Positions 11,710-23,456 of a stretch of DNA of 64,000 bases are shown in pieces. The DNA is from Daedaleopsis sinensis. Lineage: Eukaryota > Basidiomycota > Agaricomycetes > Polyporales > Polyporaceae. The notes beneath the pieces were generated by a model. It saw only the letters and a program-made list of their open reading frames with translations, had not been told where the DNA came from and did not search any database. How positions within the stretch are numbered: the first letter of the stretch is position 1; every line of letters starts with the position of its first letter. The position numbers were made by a program, and so were the translations under genes. The DNA lies in assembly GCA_033807695.1 (NCBI GenBank), contig CM066303.1, forward strand, positions 620,001 to 684,000, written 5' to 3'.

Positions 11710-14026
11710 ATGAACACCCTCGTCCGCCTCCGGGTTAACGCTTTGCGAACACTTGCATTATCACTCTCTTTATCGCTGCTCGTCACGGTCCCTCAACTGG
11801 TCACAGCTGCCACGCCGTCGCCCCAGGTCACGGTCAGCAACACCAACATCGTCGGGAGTAGTCAGACGTTCGCTCCTGGCATCGGGGTCGACTTCTTCGG
11901 AGGTATGCTCTCTTTCTCTCTCGCCCACTAAGGTGCTCTCAACGACGTGTCTCACGCACCTAGGCATTCCATTCGCTGAGCCTCCACTCGGGGAGCTGCG
12001 GTTTGCGGCCCCCGTCTTCAAGGACGACCTCCCAGCGGGGACTTTAGACGCGACCGAGTTCGGGGCGCCATGCGTGCAATTCGCGGTGCGTCTCCGTCGC
12101 ACAATCTCGTCCCGGTCACACGTCCCGGGCTGAACCCACACGAAATAGCTGGACGGCGTGTCCGAAGACTGTCTCACGCTGAACGTGTTCCGGCCGTCGG
12201 GGGTCACGAACTCCTCCGCCCTCCCGGTCATGGTCTGGATCTATGGCGGCAGCTTTGTCGAGGGCCACACGTCTTCGTTTAACGCGAGCGCTATCATCGT
12301 GCAGAGTATCGCTCGCGTGAGTCATTCGTTCCTCACCTACCCGCCTGCAGACGTGTGACGACGCCGCTCATGACCGGTACAGGGCACCCCCGTGGTCTAC
12401 ATCAGCATGAACTATCGTGTCGGGCCATTCGGATTCCCCCAAGGCACAGAGGCCGAGCAGAAGAGCGCGCTAAACCTCGGACTCAAGGACCAACTAGCGG
12501 GCCTGAAATGGTTGCAGAAGCACGTCGGCGCGTTTGGAGGGGACTCTACCAAGGTGAGCAACAACTTGTGAGTTACAGTCACCGGTCGCTAACGGGTTGC
12601 CCCCCAGGTCACGATATTCGGCCAAAGTGCAGGCGCGATCTCGATCGCTGACCTGTACCTGAACTCTGGACTGGAACAGTTCGTGCGCGGCGCAGTACGT
12701 CCCTTCGTTCGCACCTCTTCTTCCTCGACGAGTGTTGACGTGTGCCGCAGATCCTGGAGTCCGGCTCGGCCGACACCCTCCCGATCTTCAACGCGTCCGG
12801 CCGCGAGATCGCGTGGGACACGTTCGTCGCGAAGACCCCCGCATGCGCCGGCGCTGCCCAAGGCGACACCTTTGCGTGCATGCAGAGCACGAGCACAGAC
12901 ACCGCGTCGCTGCTCGCCGCGTGGGAGCAGACTGCTGCAGCAGTTCCCCAGCCGTTCCTTTTCGCGCCTGTCATTGACGGCCCCGACGGAGTCATCCCGG
13001 ACCTCCCGTCGAAGCTCATCGCGGCGGGCAAGTTCGCCAAGATCCCGTTCATCGCGGGCACGGTCCTCGACGAAGGTGCGTGTGCCCCTGCTCCCATCTC
13101 AAACCCTTCTTGCTGACCGCTGAGCTATGTCCCCACATGCATTTTGTCCCCGCCTCGCAGGCACGTTCTTCACACCGCAGTTCATCAACTCCACCGACCT
13201 TGTCGTCGAGTTGCTCTCCGTCGTCTACCAGCCATTCGTCAACCCCCCGCCCGCGAGCTTCCTCGCGGACGTCCAGACGCTCCTGCAGCTATACCCGGAC
13301 GACACTGCGCTCGGTTCCCCGTTCAACACCGGGAACGAGACGTTCGGGCTGAGTAGCCAGTACAAGCGCGCGGCGGCGATCCTGGGCGACTCGACCTTCC
13401 AAGCGACGCGCAGGGCGTGGATGCGCGCGGCGGCGGGGGCGGGCGTGCAGACCTATGGGTACCTCTTCGCGGACCAGAAAGCGGTCACGAACGCTAGCTT
13501 GGGAGGTGCGTGCGTTGTCTGCCGTGCACCGACTGCTATGGGGAGCTGACGACAGGTGGGGCCCATCTACAGTCACACACGCCATTGAGGTCCCGTACGT
13601 CTATGGAGAGCCCACGAGCACGGATGCGGGCGTGCGGCTACTGAGCCTGGCGATGGTCGACTACTGGATCTCGTTCACGGTCAGCCTGACGCCGAATGAC
13701 GGCAAGGGCCTGCCCAGTACGTGTCTTCGTGTTCTCTCTGACCTGCCCAAGAGACCATCCGCTGACATCGTACTATGGCAGAAGAGCACTGGCCACAATA
13801 TACATCCGATAATCAGGTACGTTAGGCTTCGCCTGAGTCCAATCTCCTTGTGAGCATGTATCGCGAGTGCTGACGCCGACGTTGCGTCCTGTAGGTGCTG
13901 GTAGAGTTCGACACGACGCAGTTCGCTGTACCGTTCACGGTGGCGAATCTCTCGCTCATTAAGGACGACTTCCGCGCCCAGCAGTTCGACTTCATCAACT
14001 CGATTTCAACGGACCTGAACAAGTGA
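11710..14026 (+). CDS. Secreted type-B carboxylesterase/lipase
   Basis: Ten exons (11710-11902, 11964-12085, 12149-12316, 12383-12553, 12608-12694, 12751-13075, 13161-13505, 13573-13716, 13782-13816, 13895-14026) join in phase to 573 aa. An N-terminal hydrophobic stretch (about residues 12-33) fits a signal peptide. Alpha/beta-hydrolase landmarks of the COesterase family appear in order: GIPFAEPPLGELRF, SEDCLTLNVF, the oxyanion-loop segment IYGGSF, the nucleophile elbow GQSAGA (S225; Gln replaces the common Glu of GESAG), the acid in LDEG (E355) and the His of THAIEVPYVYG (H473). All three catalytic positions are present, so it should hydrolyse carboxylic esters outside the cell; the natural substrate cannot be read. 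Length is usual for fungal members. Confidence 0.88.
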
Positions 14027-14285
14027 GGCGTATCAATAGGCTGCGAAGTCTACCCGCAACGTCGCCGAGCCTACGAGATGAAACGCTCCGGACGTTCGAT
14101 ACCTACAAATACTACATCCTATATTTGCTGAGATACCCAGCGATCCTAATAATTGTCGTTCGTTACTATTGCTATTGATCGATTACGATTCACGCTGCGT
14201 GGACCTTAACATCTCGTATCGCTGTACCTCCCAAGGCGATATCCTTTCATTGGTACGTACCGCACGCAGTGCCGACGTGATCCTA

Positions 14286-15329
14286 TCAAGAACGCTGCGG
14301 TCCCATGTGCGGGAGGAGACCGTTGTCGGACGGCTTGAGGTTGTCCACCACCTTGAGCTGGTGCAGAACCGACTCCTCGGGAGTCTGCAGGGCAAGCCGG
14401 GATCCCGTCTTGGCGATCATGGCCTTAATAGCAGCCTGAGCGACAGGATCGCCTGTGTGTATGTACGCCCCCGGTCAGCGAGCTCGGAAATTATGCGATG
14501 GCCACGAGCGATCCAGACGCTACTCACCATGCTCCCCGATGGTTCCCGTCGTGACGACGACGCCCGGTGAGAGCGACACGACGACGAAGCCGGAGTCCTT
14601 GAGCTTGAGAGCCCACTTAGTGGTGATCATGAGCGCGGCGGCCTTCGGGACGCTGTATGCGGCCATGTCTGTCAGCCAGCTTCGCGTTGAGGATGATGTT
14701 GTGGTCGGCTTGGCCGGAGCTGATCACGACGACCTTCTTCAGCTGGACGGTGGAGGCGCGGAGGAGGGGCAAGAAGGCCGAAATGCCATGGATGACGCCG
14801 AGCGCATTGATTGTGTATTATGTGAGGAAAATACCGTGTCAGAAGATGTCTCATAGTGTTAGGAGGGGAGGCTTACGGCGTCAATGAAATCTGCATTGAG
14901 GGCTATCGAAGCCTCTGAAAATACCGTTGCCACTCATGCGTGCAGCGTTGTGTATGAGACAGTCGAGCTTCCCTCCGGTGATCTCAGATCTCAGACACCT
15001 GTTTGGCAGCGCGCTTTGAAACCGAACCCATACGTCAGTAATCGATAGAATCGCCTGTCGTGATACGAGCGCAGTACCTCAAGCGTGCTGTAGTCAGTCA
15101 CGTCGCCTTCGATGACGTGAACATTCTTGAGGCCGGCGACAGTCTTGTCGAGGTGAGTCGACGTCTGTGCATTGCGCACAACAGCGAAGACGGTGGTGTC
15201 GGATCTGGCGGCCTGCAGAAATGTTAGCAGCATCCAAGAAGATAGGAAGTAGCTGCGAGATCGCACCAGTTGGCGGACGTATTCGAGTCCAATACCACGA
15301 GAAGCACCGATGATAGCGTAGGTCGTCAT
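14286..15329 (-). pseudogene. Decayed C-factor-like SDR (copy 1 of 5)
   Basis: The start MTTYAIIGASRGIGLEYVRQL and the second exon (AARSDTTVFAVVRNA to VTDYSTLE) match the intact SDR copies, with a GT/AG intron between them. Further on it is broken: a perfect 7-bp tandem duplication at 14980-14993 shifts the frame just before GGKLDCLIHNAARM; the intron and exon start that should follow GFD are missing (junction near 14905); and a 4-bp tandem duplication at 14666-14673 shifts the frame just before the catalytic Tyr/Lys segment (AYSVPK). The last exon (DPVAQAA to stop) is readable. An ATTATATAG box lies about 65 bp upstream, so transcription may persist. The protein would end early. Sequencing error could mimic one shift but not the missing intron. 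Confidence 0.88.
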
Positions 15330-16742
15330 GAAGAGAGTGCAGGAGGTGCTGAGGTTGTGTGAGGGTCAGGGGGTCAGCTCTAACTTCTACCTATATAATG
15401 TGTTGGATTATCGCACCGGCTAGGGAAACCCACAGTGTGTCCGCCAAGACAGTTCGCCTGCGGTGCGAACCTCGGCTCGGACTTTGGGGTGGAACGTAAA
15501 ACGTAGACTGCTGGGCGGTGCACAAATGACGGTCTCGTGCGTAGCAGCCGAGTCCTAGATATGGCTCGGCTCGGAGATCATGTGTAGTGCTCCGGAGTTA
15601 GGTTGTAAGCGTTCTCGCACGGACAGAGTGGGCCTGTGACCGCAATCAGAAGTCTTCGAGACGTGTTGAGTATGAGGAAGCTAGAGTCCAGACATGTCTC
15701 CTGCGGAAATGAGTACGGCATTCAGTAATGCTGGCGGTAGAAGAGAAAGACAACTCACGAGCGCTTCCAGCGAAAGACCTCACCTCCACGCTGCATGAGC
15801 CGTCTGCTAACGTTCTTCCTGCCCAAGAAAGTGGCAGATAGTAATGCCATAGATCTAAGAGGTTCATCGTCCAGTTAAACTCTACCACGATTGTCCTGTC
15901 TTGAAGTTACAGCCGTGGCGGCTATGGTACGTGACCCGGACGTTTTAACGCGGCCGGTGTGGCTGACATCTAGTCGGCAGGAGTAGAGTAAAGACAATGA
16001 AAAAGTCTGGTAATAGAAGACAACGTACTTCCAATGCATCCTTATGTCGCTCGAGGTTCCTACTGAGTAGTCCGTTGATCTCACAGGGAGCAGCATCCGA
16101 TGATACGACTCGGATGCCTGGGCCTTCCCTGGTACTTATGTTGGGCTTTCTATGAGTCCATATAGAAGCAAGAGCTATAGCGGTGGGCACTAGTAGAGTC
16201 ATTTCCGGTCCTTCTAGACGGTGAGGCCCGGGAGAGGGAGACGTCCGAGACTCGAGTCGACGTTGGAAGCTAAAGAGGGATGGCGTGACACACAGATGTG
16301 ATAGGTGTTACCTCACCCCGGGTAACGGTGACAGCTTCGGCGCTACTTGCCGAAACACACTTTGCCTTGGACCATCCGGACCACTTCACCAAAAACTTGC
16401 GTTCCCAGGGATCTGTGCACAGTACCAGGCTTTGAAATATCCGCTTGGACGTGTGGAATAACTACGAAATTACTGTTGCAGCGCTCGGCCATCCTTCGGC
16501 CTAGCAAGCCAATGCCCGAGCTAGTACGGCGACAACACGGCGATATCGTATGTCTTCTGCTTGACCCTGCCCGACATCTCACTCACAGAAAAGATTCACG
16601 TGTTAGATAGCGTGCTTTTATACTGACCAAGACCGACGACATGCCCGAGGCCATCTGCCAGTGCCAACAACAGATATAAGCATGCAGCAGATGGTGGACG
16701 AGCTTCAATTACCATTATCCCCCAATCAACACGAACTCCACA
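15330..16742. other. Intergenic, possible relics only
   Basis: The stretch holds the divergent upstream regions of the decayed SDR (TATA-like TATATAAT at 15392-15399 as read on plus) and of the NmrA-like gene. Minus-strand frames at 15646-15888, 15945-16202 and 16343-16582 show no motif I can name and lack starts joined to one another. No gene is claimed. Confidence 0.4.
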
Positions 16743-18000
16743 ATGAAGCTCATCCTTGTAATCGGAGCTACAGGTGCACAAGGCACTGCAGTCATCGACA
16801 AGCTCCTCGCGCCCGCTGCAGACGGTGCTTCCTCTCCATACACCGTCCGCGCTTTGACGCGTGACCCAAGCAGCCGTCGCGCAACGGAGCTCGCGCGTAA
16901 AGGGGTAGAGGTCGTGCAAGGTGAGCACATTGACGCACACATCTGTGAGTGCTGTCGCTAACTGTGCATCACAGGTGCATTCGATGACTTCCCCTCTGTA
17001 CTCGCTGCGTTGCAGGGTGTGTGGGGTGTGTGGAACAACACCGACGGGTTTACGGTCGGCGAAGCCAAGGAGATCCACGCTGGCATGCGAATCTTCGAGC
17101 TCGCGAAGCAAGTCAAGAGCGTTCGCCATTATGTCTGGAGCAACTTAGACTATGCGCTCAAGGTCAGAGACTCAGCTATTGTATTGATTGGGTAGCGTCG
17201 CTCACACCTGCTTATTCTATCGCTAGAAAGGATCATACAACCCGGACTATAAATGCGAGCACTCGAATGGCAAAGGACGCGTTGGGGAGTGGATGAAGGC
17301 GCAGCCGTCCATCGTCAGCGACGACGACATGTCCTGGAGCGCAGTCACAACTGCACCGTACATGGAGATGTTAAACATCGTGAGTCTACCATCGGCTTAC
17401 TACGTGGTCCTCTACCAGTGCTCATACCGCTCGCAGCCTATGTTCGGGCCCATCGGGCAGCGATCCGACGGCACCTTCGTCTTCGCTGCCCCGATCGGCG
17501 ACGGCCACATGCCCATGATCGCCCTCGAAGACCTCGGCTTCTTCGCGCGCTACAGCTTCGACCACCGCGCCGAGGTGTCCGGCCAGGACCTCGAGGTCGC
17601 GTCGGACTGGGTCAGCTGGGACCACCTCGTCGCGACGTTCACGAAGGTCACTGGGCACCGCGCTGTGTATGTACGCCAGTCGTACGACGAGTGGTGCGCG
17701 GACCGGCTCCGCACGGACGCGCCTGTCGCGAACGAGCGTGGCGCCGTGAACGACGGCTCGACAACGTGGAAGGAGAACTTCAGGGGGTGGTGGGCGCAGT
17801 GGCGTGATGACCTGATACAACGCGACTTCGAGTGGCTGAGGAAGGTTAACCCTGACGGGTATACGCTCGAGTCGTGGATGCGCGCGAAGATCTATGTGGG
17901 CTCTACAGGAGAGACACCTCTGTTGAAGAACGTGGAGGACGACAAAGGGTTTGTGTTGGATAGGCAAAGCGTTGCGAAGCTACTTGCCACGCCGGTATAG
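16743..18000 (+). CDS. NmrA-like NAD(P)-binding protein
   Basis: Four exons (16743-16920, 16975-17162, 17227-17379, 17437-18000) give 360 aa. The N-terminus MKLILVIGATGAQG carries the Rossmann glycine motif (GxxGxxG, residues 8-14) of atypical SDRs in the NmrA group. The segment YVWSNLDY follows at the position where this family often has a conserved Ser, and the second half (PIGDGHMPMIALEDLG) is typical of NmrA C-terminal domains. Members act as NAD(P)-dependent reductases or as redox sensors that bind regulators; which one applies cannot be read here. Gene end and FunK1 end converge across about 500 bp. Confidence 0.85.
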
Positions 18001-18254
18001 GGCAACTAGAGCACTGCTAGGTCACGAGTCCATACATTGGAAATAGTACTATGTCGCCATATATCTCAGTACATGCTGATTGGGAGCCGGTCTGTTGTGA
18101 TCTTGATGTTAGTACTTATGAGATACAAATACACAGTAACACACTGAACAGTTCGAAAACTCTGCGACTACACATACATTGAGACGTCCTAGAGCTAGAG
18201 ATGTGGCACCGTCTCGCTATCGCCTTAGAGATCATGCATAACCTATCCATCTCC

Positions 18255-18512
18255 CTACTCAGGTGACAACGACCGCTCAACACCGCTGCCCTCGACCTGC
18301 TCTGCGTGAGTTTCCAATGGCTCGAGAGCCCAAGAGTTCGTGACCATGATGTGCTGCGCGGAGACAAACGAGGCTTTGGAGACGCGGAAGCGCTTGTGGT
18401 CGCTAGAGAAGACACCAAACGTGTCGTCCTCCTCATCGTCCTTCCGGCTGCGCTTGTTGCGCACGACCTTGAAGTACGGCGCAAGTTGGTCGCTGTGCTT
18501 GTCGTCCAGCGG
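18255..18512 (-). other. Open frame after the FunK1 stop, likely former C-terminus
   Basis: Directly after the TAG at 18513-18515 the same frame stays open for 85 codons to TAG at 18255-18257. It encodes a polar tail with KRSRKDDEEDD and is coding-like in composition. One C-to-T change (CAG to TAG) would explain the stop. Alternatively it is chance open sequence or read-through. Confidence 0.5.
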
Positions 18513-21140
18513 CTATTCCGCCTCGAAATTTGAGATCGCGTCCCAGAGCATCTTCCCGAAGTATTGGTGAGTCTTGACCGAGTCCGCCCACTTCTTCTCG
18601 GCTGCGGAGAGTGCGGACGTATAGAGCGAGAACGCGGAGTCGTCGGCGGAGGTAGAGCCGGCGTCGAAAGCGAGACCGCGCGAATTGGCCTTCCTCACCG
18701 AGGTCACGCTGATAGTCGGGCGAAGAGTCGGGGTGGAGGGACGAGATCGCTGCTGCTGAGAGCTTGACTTCGGTTGCGAGCGCGGCTTCGGCTTCAAACT
18801 AGCACGCTCGAGCTCCCGCTCACGGTAATAGGCACTGAAGCGAGCGAGCATCTCGGAGACGATCCGGTTGAGTGGGTGGGTGGTGCTGGTCGGAGAGTGG
18901 AAGGTGATCGGGCCGTTACTGTCCTCCAACTCGCCCAACCTCATAGCGCTACGCTTCTTTGTACCGCACACGGGTACTTGTCCGCGAAGGGTGCAGCCGT
19001 CAAAGTAGTCCCGCATGAAGTCGTACACGTTGGTGCAGCTGTGACAGAGATATCGGATGGTGTAGTAGATGACGACGTGGAAGAAAGACTCGACATCGTC
19101 TGCGATGACAATGGCCTTCCAGGGCTCAAACAGAGCAGCAGCCGACATAAACTGCCATGTCCCCTACAAGAACATGAGCGGATGACACGACTTAATATGG
19201 GGGAGACTTACGGTTCGTTCAGGTTGCCTTGGCAACAGATCGGTAATGCACTTGGCGAGTTCCCAGTCTGTCAGAATACCCCCCAGTCCCCAAGCGTAGC
19301 CAACCACGTTGCCTTCGTCATCTTCTAGACGCTCTGCCTTAGGATAGAGGAGAATGTTGCCACCGCTGACGTCTCGATGCAAGATTTGGTCCTTAAGTGT
19401 CGCGACATAATGTGCTATAATGTTTATAAGCCCGAGCAGTGTGCATACGTATAGATGCACCCGAAACTCACCGTCGAAACATTCCCATATTGCGAGAAGT
19501 AGTTCTCTCCCATTGCGGAAAGAGGAAAGAGGCATGCCGACCTCCTCGACGACGATTCGGTAGTGCTGATGACGCCTAAAAGGATTCTTCCGGTTGGATG
19601 AGCCGGTCGATGGAGCGCCGGCCGGTAGTGTGCCCTTCTCCGGAGAAACGGTCTCAGGCGCGAGAGGGGGCTCTGCGGAAGAGTCGGGGTTAGACGGCTC
19701 GGAAGGGGGAGGTGTCGGGATATGAGGCGCGGCCGCAGGAGGAGGCGGAGACGGAGGATGAGGATGAGGAGCTTTCTGCGCATTGGGGTGTAGAGCATCC
19801 CATAGCTCGGGACACCGAGTCCTCTGTCCATCGAGGTCTCCGTGACAAACCAGCGTGGGCACGTTGCATACTGCGGGGAACTCGTCGGTCGGAGTAGTGA
19901 GTTTGGCGAGGATATCACCCTCGCGCTCGAGAAGTTGATAGTTCGCGCGCCACGCGTCTTTGAGGTAGACGAAACGATCTGTCGAGGGGTCAAGCGCGAC
20001 GTAGCCACGTGTGCCTCGCCCGACCAGCCCTCGCGCGATGAACGCCGGTTTTCCCACCAGAAAGCTACGCACGCTGCCATCCGTCTGCGGGATCGAAAGC
20101 TTGTAGCGGGGCCAAAGAGGATCGTCGAGCGATTTACGGAAGGCGTTCCGCACATACGTGAAGGTGGGTTTCGGGTCAAACCCGCTCACGGTGATATGTG
20201 TGGGGATGGGCTCTGGCGATAGGTCTACGTCGTTGTCTTGCCGTTCCATAGCGTCTGTCATAGTTTGATAATCTTCATCATCGGGGTTCAACCGTGTAGC
20301 AGTCGGATCGAATCCAAGCAGTTCCTTGGCGTGTCTAAAGGCCCAGCCAAAGGCCCATAGGAGTCGGCATAGAGAGGTAGAGTCCTGGACGTAGTTGGTG
20401 CGCGGGGAGACAATGACACCAGACCTCTCCCAGCACATGACGCGAAAGTAGCGACCCATGATAAGCAGGCTGAAGTGCACAGTACGATGCTGGAATGTGA
20501 AGATGTGCTCGGCGTACGATATGTTTTGGCCGCGGGACTTGACGCGAGTGGCGGCGTCGGCTTCAATGATCGACCCGTCCGGCAAATCATGGAAGCCGTC
20601 CTTTCCGATGTCTTCGACTTTGAACTCGGCGGAAACAGCTTGGTCCGGCCAGTTCGGTGCATCATTAGTCGGCACTCTGTCCTTGTCGAAGAACGCGCCG
20701 TCGACGCGCTGCCGGCTCTCGTCACCTTGGTCCCACTTGAAGCGAGAAAGAGCAAACTTGAGCCCTTCGGAGAGGTTGTTGTCGTTGACGATGGCCATCT
20801 GGGTTCAGGTTGAAATCCTCAACCATCGAATCGAGCCCTAACCATTATAACCACTCACCCATTTCTCAGCGATCTCATTTTCGCTGAGATGGTTAGCACC
20901 CTCGAGGTCCTTGAAGATATCTCTGAGAGGTATCAATGCGGTGAGAGGAACGTCATCCCAGTCGGGAATAAGCAGCTTGATGATGTCCTCGACGGACGCG
21001 CCGATGATCTTGCCCGCAGTCTCGTTAACCATGTCTAGTCGGAAGGCGTCAAGACCGACTAAGTTGCAAGCCTGTTCCGTGGAATTAGCGGTGTATGAGC
21101 GCAAGTTCTTGGCGTTGGGAGAGGAGTTGATGGAAGACAT
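18513..21140 (-). CDS. FunK1-type fungal protein kinase
   Basis: Four exons (21140-20859, 20798-19472, 19414-19212, 19163-18513) give 820 aa. The N-terminal part has WDQGDESRQR-like and SYAEHIFTFQHRTVHFSLLIMG segments typical of the pre-kinase region of FunK1 proteins. A Pro-rich insert sits in mid-protein. The catalytic loop is HRDVSGGNILL (HRD at 549-551), the metal-binding site is DWE (586-588) instead of DFG, as is usual in this family, and GTWQFMS (from 605) marks the activation segment. The first ATG of the frame, 21140, was chosen. The family is expanded in mushrooms; targets are unknown. The frame stays open for 85 codons past the stop, so the present protein may be shortened. Confidence 0.85.
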
Positions 21141-22293
21141 GGTGGAAGAGGGTAAGTAGGAAACCCGCAACTCACGTCGTTTTCTCTGGTTACAGGCGGT
21201 GCGCGTCTACAGGTTGTCGGCGATTCAATCTATGTATGCACGTGTTAGTGAGCTATCCGCCATTGTTAAGAAAATCCACCATACGAGTACAGCGAACAAT
21301 AGGATTCGGAAACTACTAGGGCTTCAGTCCCGGGGGGAGTGATGTAGCCACTGTTTCTACCAAGACTAGATAAACCCACTGTCAGTCTTAGTCGCATTGC
21401 TGTAGATTACACGCGCAGATCGTTCTTACCTTCCACTCGACACTGCAACGTGATGAATAAGGGCGGTCTCGCTGGTGCGGAGTCGAGGACGTGGACGTTA
21501 ACTTGAAGGAAAGAACAGGCGCTTACTGAACACGAACTGTCACGAACTGTCACCAGAACGCCGTGATAGTGACAGGAACACACGCGCCGTGACAGCACCG
21601 TGACACTACAACGAGTCACTCCGAGGACTCGGAGTCTGGCCCCCTTCCGTTGCCCTTCCGGGTAGATCTGGTCTGAGCAACATGAAGCTGGCAGCCGAGA
21701 CATCAGAGTCGCGTTGAAGAACTACTAGTAATACTACTTGGCAGTCCATTCTTACTATGGAAACTGAAAGGTCGCTCAGGGATGTCTCATGCAGCGGGAG
21801 GTCCGGACTCGCCAGTGTCTTGCAAGCAGCGCTAGTCTGTGACTCAACAGTGACTGTTGTAGTAAGCCGCGGTCTTCCTCTTCCGCTGCCTCTATCGCCG
21901 ACTAATCGAAGCTGTAACAGTACTCGTCTATGTAAGAGACTGACTCGACTTCTGATTGGGGTCTGTGACTGGGACTCTACTCTGGCAGCCATACGCGAAC
22001 TTGAACACTGGCACCCAAAACTTGAAGCTAGACCCGGAACATCCACACAACCTCGAGCTCCGAGGCAAGCCGCAACGTACTCAATTGGGGTGGGATAGAA
22101 CCTCTGGTGGGAGTACTAGTACCGTGGCCGCTGCCGTTCAACGGTAACATTTAACGATGAAGCGTTCATCCTGCTAAGAGTATCTAATAGAAAACTTAGC
22201 GCGGTGTCAACCATGAAATGATGATACAGTATATCGCAAGGACCGCTATATACTCAAGAGAGAATGAGTCGATAAGGACGACGGAACAATCAT
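21141..22293. other. Intergenic with a GTGAC/GTCAC-rich patch
   Basis: No gene recognised. The patch at 21539-21620 holds six GTCAC or GTGAC words in about 80 bp, about 400 bp upstream of the FunK1 start. The same word is dense upstream of several BTB genes. The region 21750-22150 has frames without recognisable motifs. Confidence 0.45.
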
Positions 22294-23281
22294 TCACGTT
22301 TCGTGCCATCCCTCGCCAGACACATTGAAGATAGACGGAAGCGCGTTCCATACCGCAAGCCGTGCATTCACATCCTGCTCCTGCACATCCTCCTCGCATA
22401 CGTGGCACATCCGGCCGGCGTAAGCTTCCTCCCACGAGGTGAACAGTTCCACATCCGTGACTACGTCGCCATGTTCCCCATTCAACGCCTCCTCGAGAAG
22501 GGATTTGCGGATGTCGTAGCAGGCACATTCGCTCCCGCCGTCATAGACGGAGAGGACGATGTCGAGAGCTTCCTGTGCGAGTCTGGAGTGGAGGGCGCGG
22601 ATGCAGCGCTTGAGGTCCTCGGAGCAGAGATGCTCTACTGTGCCGTCCTCGCGCGTCCACCCGTCGACTACTTTGTCTCCGAGCCGGCAGCACTGATAGA
22701 GCGCGATCGGAAGGATGGTGGGTGTGTCCGTGAGTCGTGCGATGTTGGCGGCGCCGATCGCGTGAACAGGATCGATGATGAGGTCTTTGCTCTCCGACAC
22801 GATGACCCATCGGTAGAAGTGTAGTACCTTCTGAGATGGGCGAGAGCAGTGCGAAAGGCGTACTCGACCTGATACTTGTGCGAGATGCGGATGTCCGCTG
22901 AGAGCTCGGTGAAGCTGATATGCTCCTCTGGGTCGTCACGATAGAGCCTAGATACAGTATACTATCCGTTAGCACACCCTGTTATGCCGCTGGAGAACAA
23001 GTAATAAAAATCCATACGCGATTCGTTTGGACTGCGGTAAGAGCAGCCTCAGTAGGAGGTGCCTGAAGTCCTCAGGCGAGTCCGTCAAGCGTACTGTGGG
23101 GCAGCCATCTACAGCTTCGTCGGGGCGCGCCTACAGCTTCGTCGGGGCGCGCACTCGAGGCAACAAAGAGGTCGGCAAAAAGAGTCGACAGCGTGGCGAG
23201 GAGTTGTCTGTAAACCCGGAACGCGGTGCTGCGCGCGATGAGAACGATGCTGCCGTCGTCGAACCAAAATTCGGAGTCGTG
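22294..23281 (-). pseudogene. Broken BTB/POZ gene (BTB copy 1)
   Basis: The BTB start is readable (DSEFWFDDGSIVLIARSTAF, then RVYRQLLATLS), but no ATG precedes it before a stop. A perfect 22-bp tandem duplication at 23109-23152 shifts the frame after LFVASSARPDEAV; past it the family sequence DGCPTVRLTDSPEDFRHLL resumes in another frame. The second exon gives HISFTELSADIRISHKYQVEYAF; a further shift near 22800-22830 separates it from the C-terminal half (AIGAANIARLTDTPTILPIALY to GWHET). The C-terminal Cys pair and W-LPSIF motif of the family are kept. BTB domains mediate protein-protein pairing and often link to cullin-3 ligases; this copy should not make a full product. Confidence 0.85.
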
Positions 23282-23408
23282 TTTTAGATCCGCAGATAGG
23301 GCAACGCTATGGATCTCGCTCCGCCGGGTGTGCTTTGAGTAGATGGTTGTCTAGGTGTGAGTTGCAGGCTGCAGCCCCTGTGTTTACGCACGGCGGTAAA
23401 ACAGATCT

Positions 23409-23456
23409 GTGACACCGCAGCTGTGACACTAGTGACCAGCAGTGACCTGCAGTGAC
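23409..23456. promoter_or_regulatory. GTGAC pentamer array upstream of BTB copy 1
   Basis: Five GTGAC words start at 23409, 23423, 23432, 23442 and 23452; the last three sit in a 10-bp tandem (AGTGACCNNC). The spacing is close to one helical turn. Similar clusters occur upstream of other BTB copies. A protein-binding role is inferred only from recurrence and phasing. Confidence 0.4.

Noticed and set aside
16343..16582. Minus-strand frame with SSGIGLLGRRMAE, resembling a reductase
   Set aside because: The match is short, there is no start or partner exon, and codons around it do not look coding.
11710..18000. Secondary-metabolite gene cluster (esterase, SDR, NmrA, later P450)
   Set aside because: There is no polyketide synthase, NRPS, terpene synthase or transporter, the SDR here is broken, and the P450 lies more than 40 kb away.
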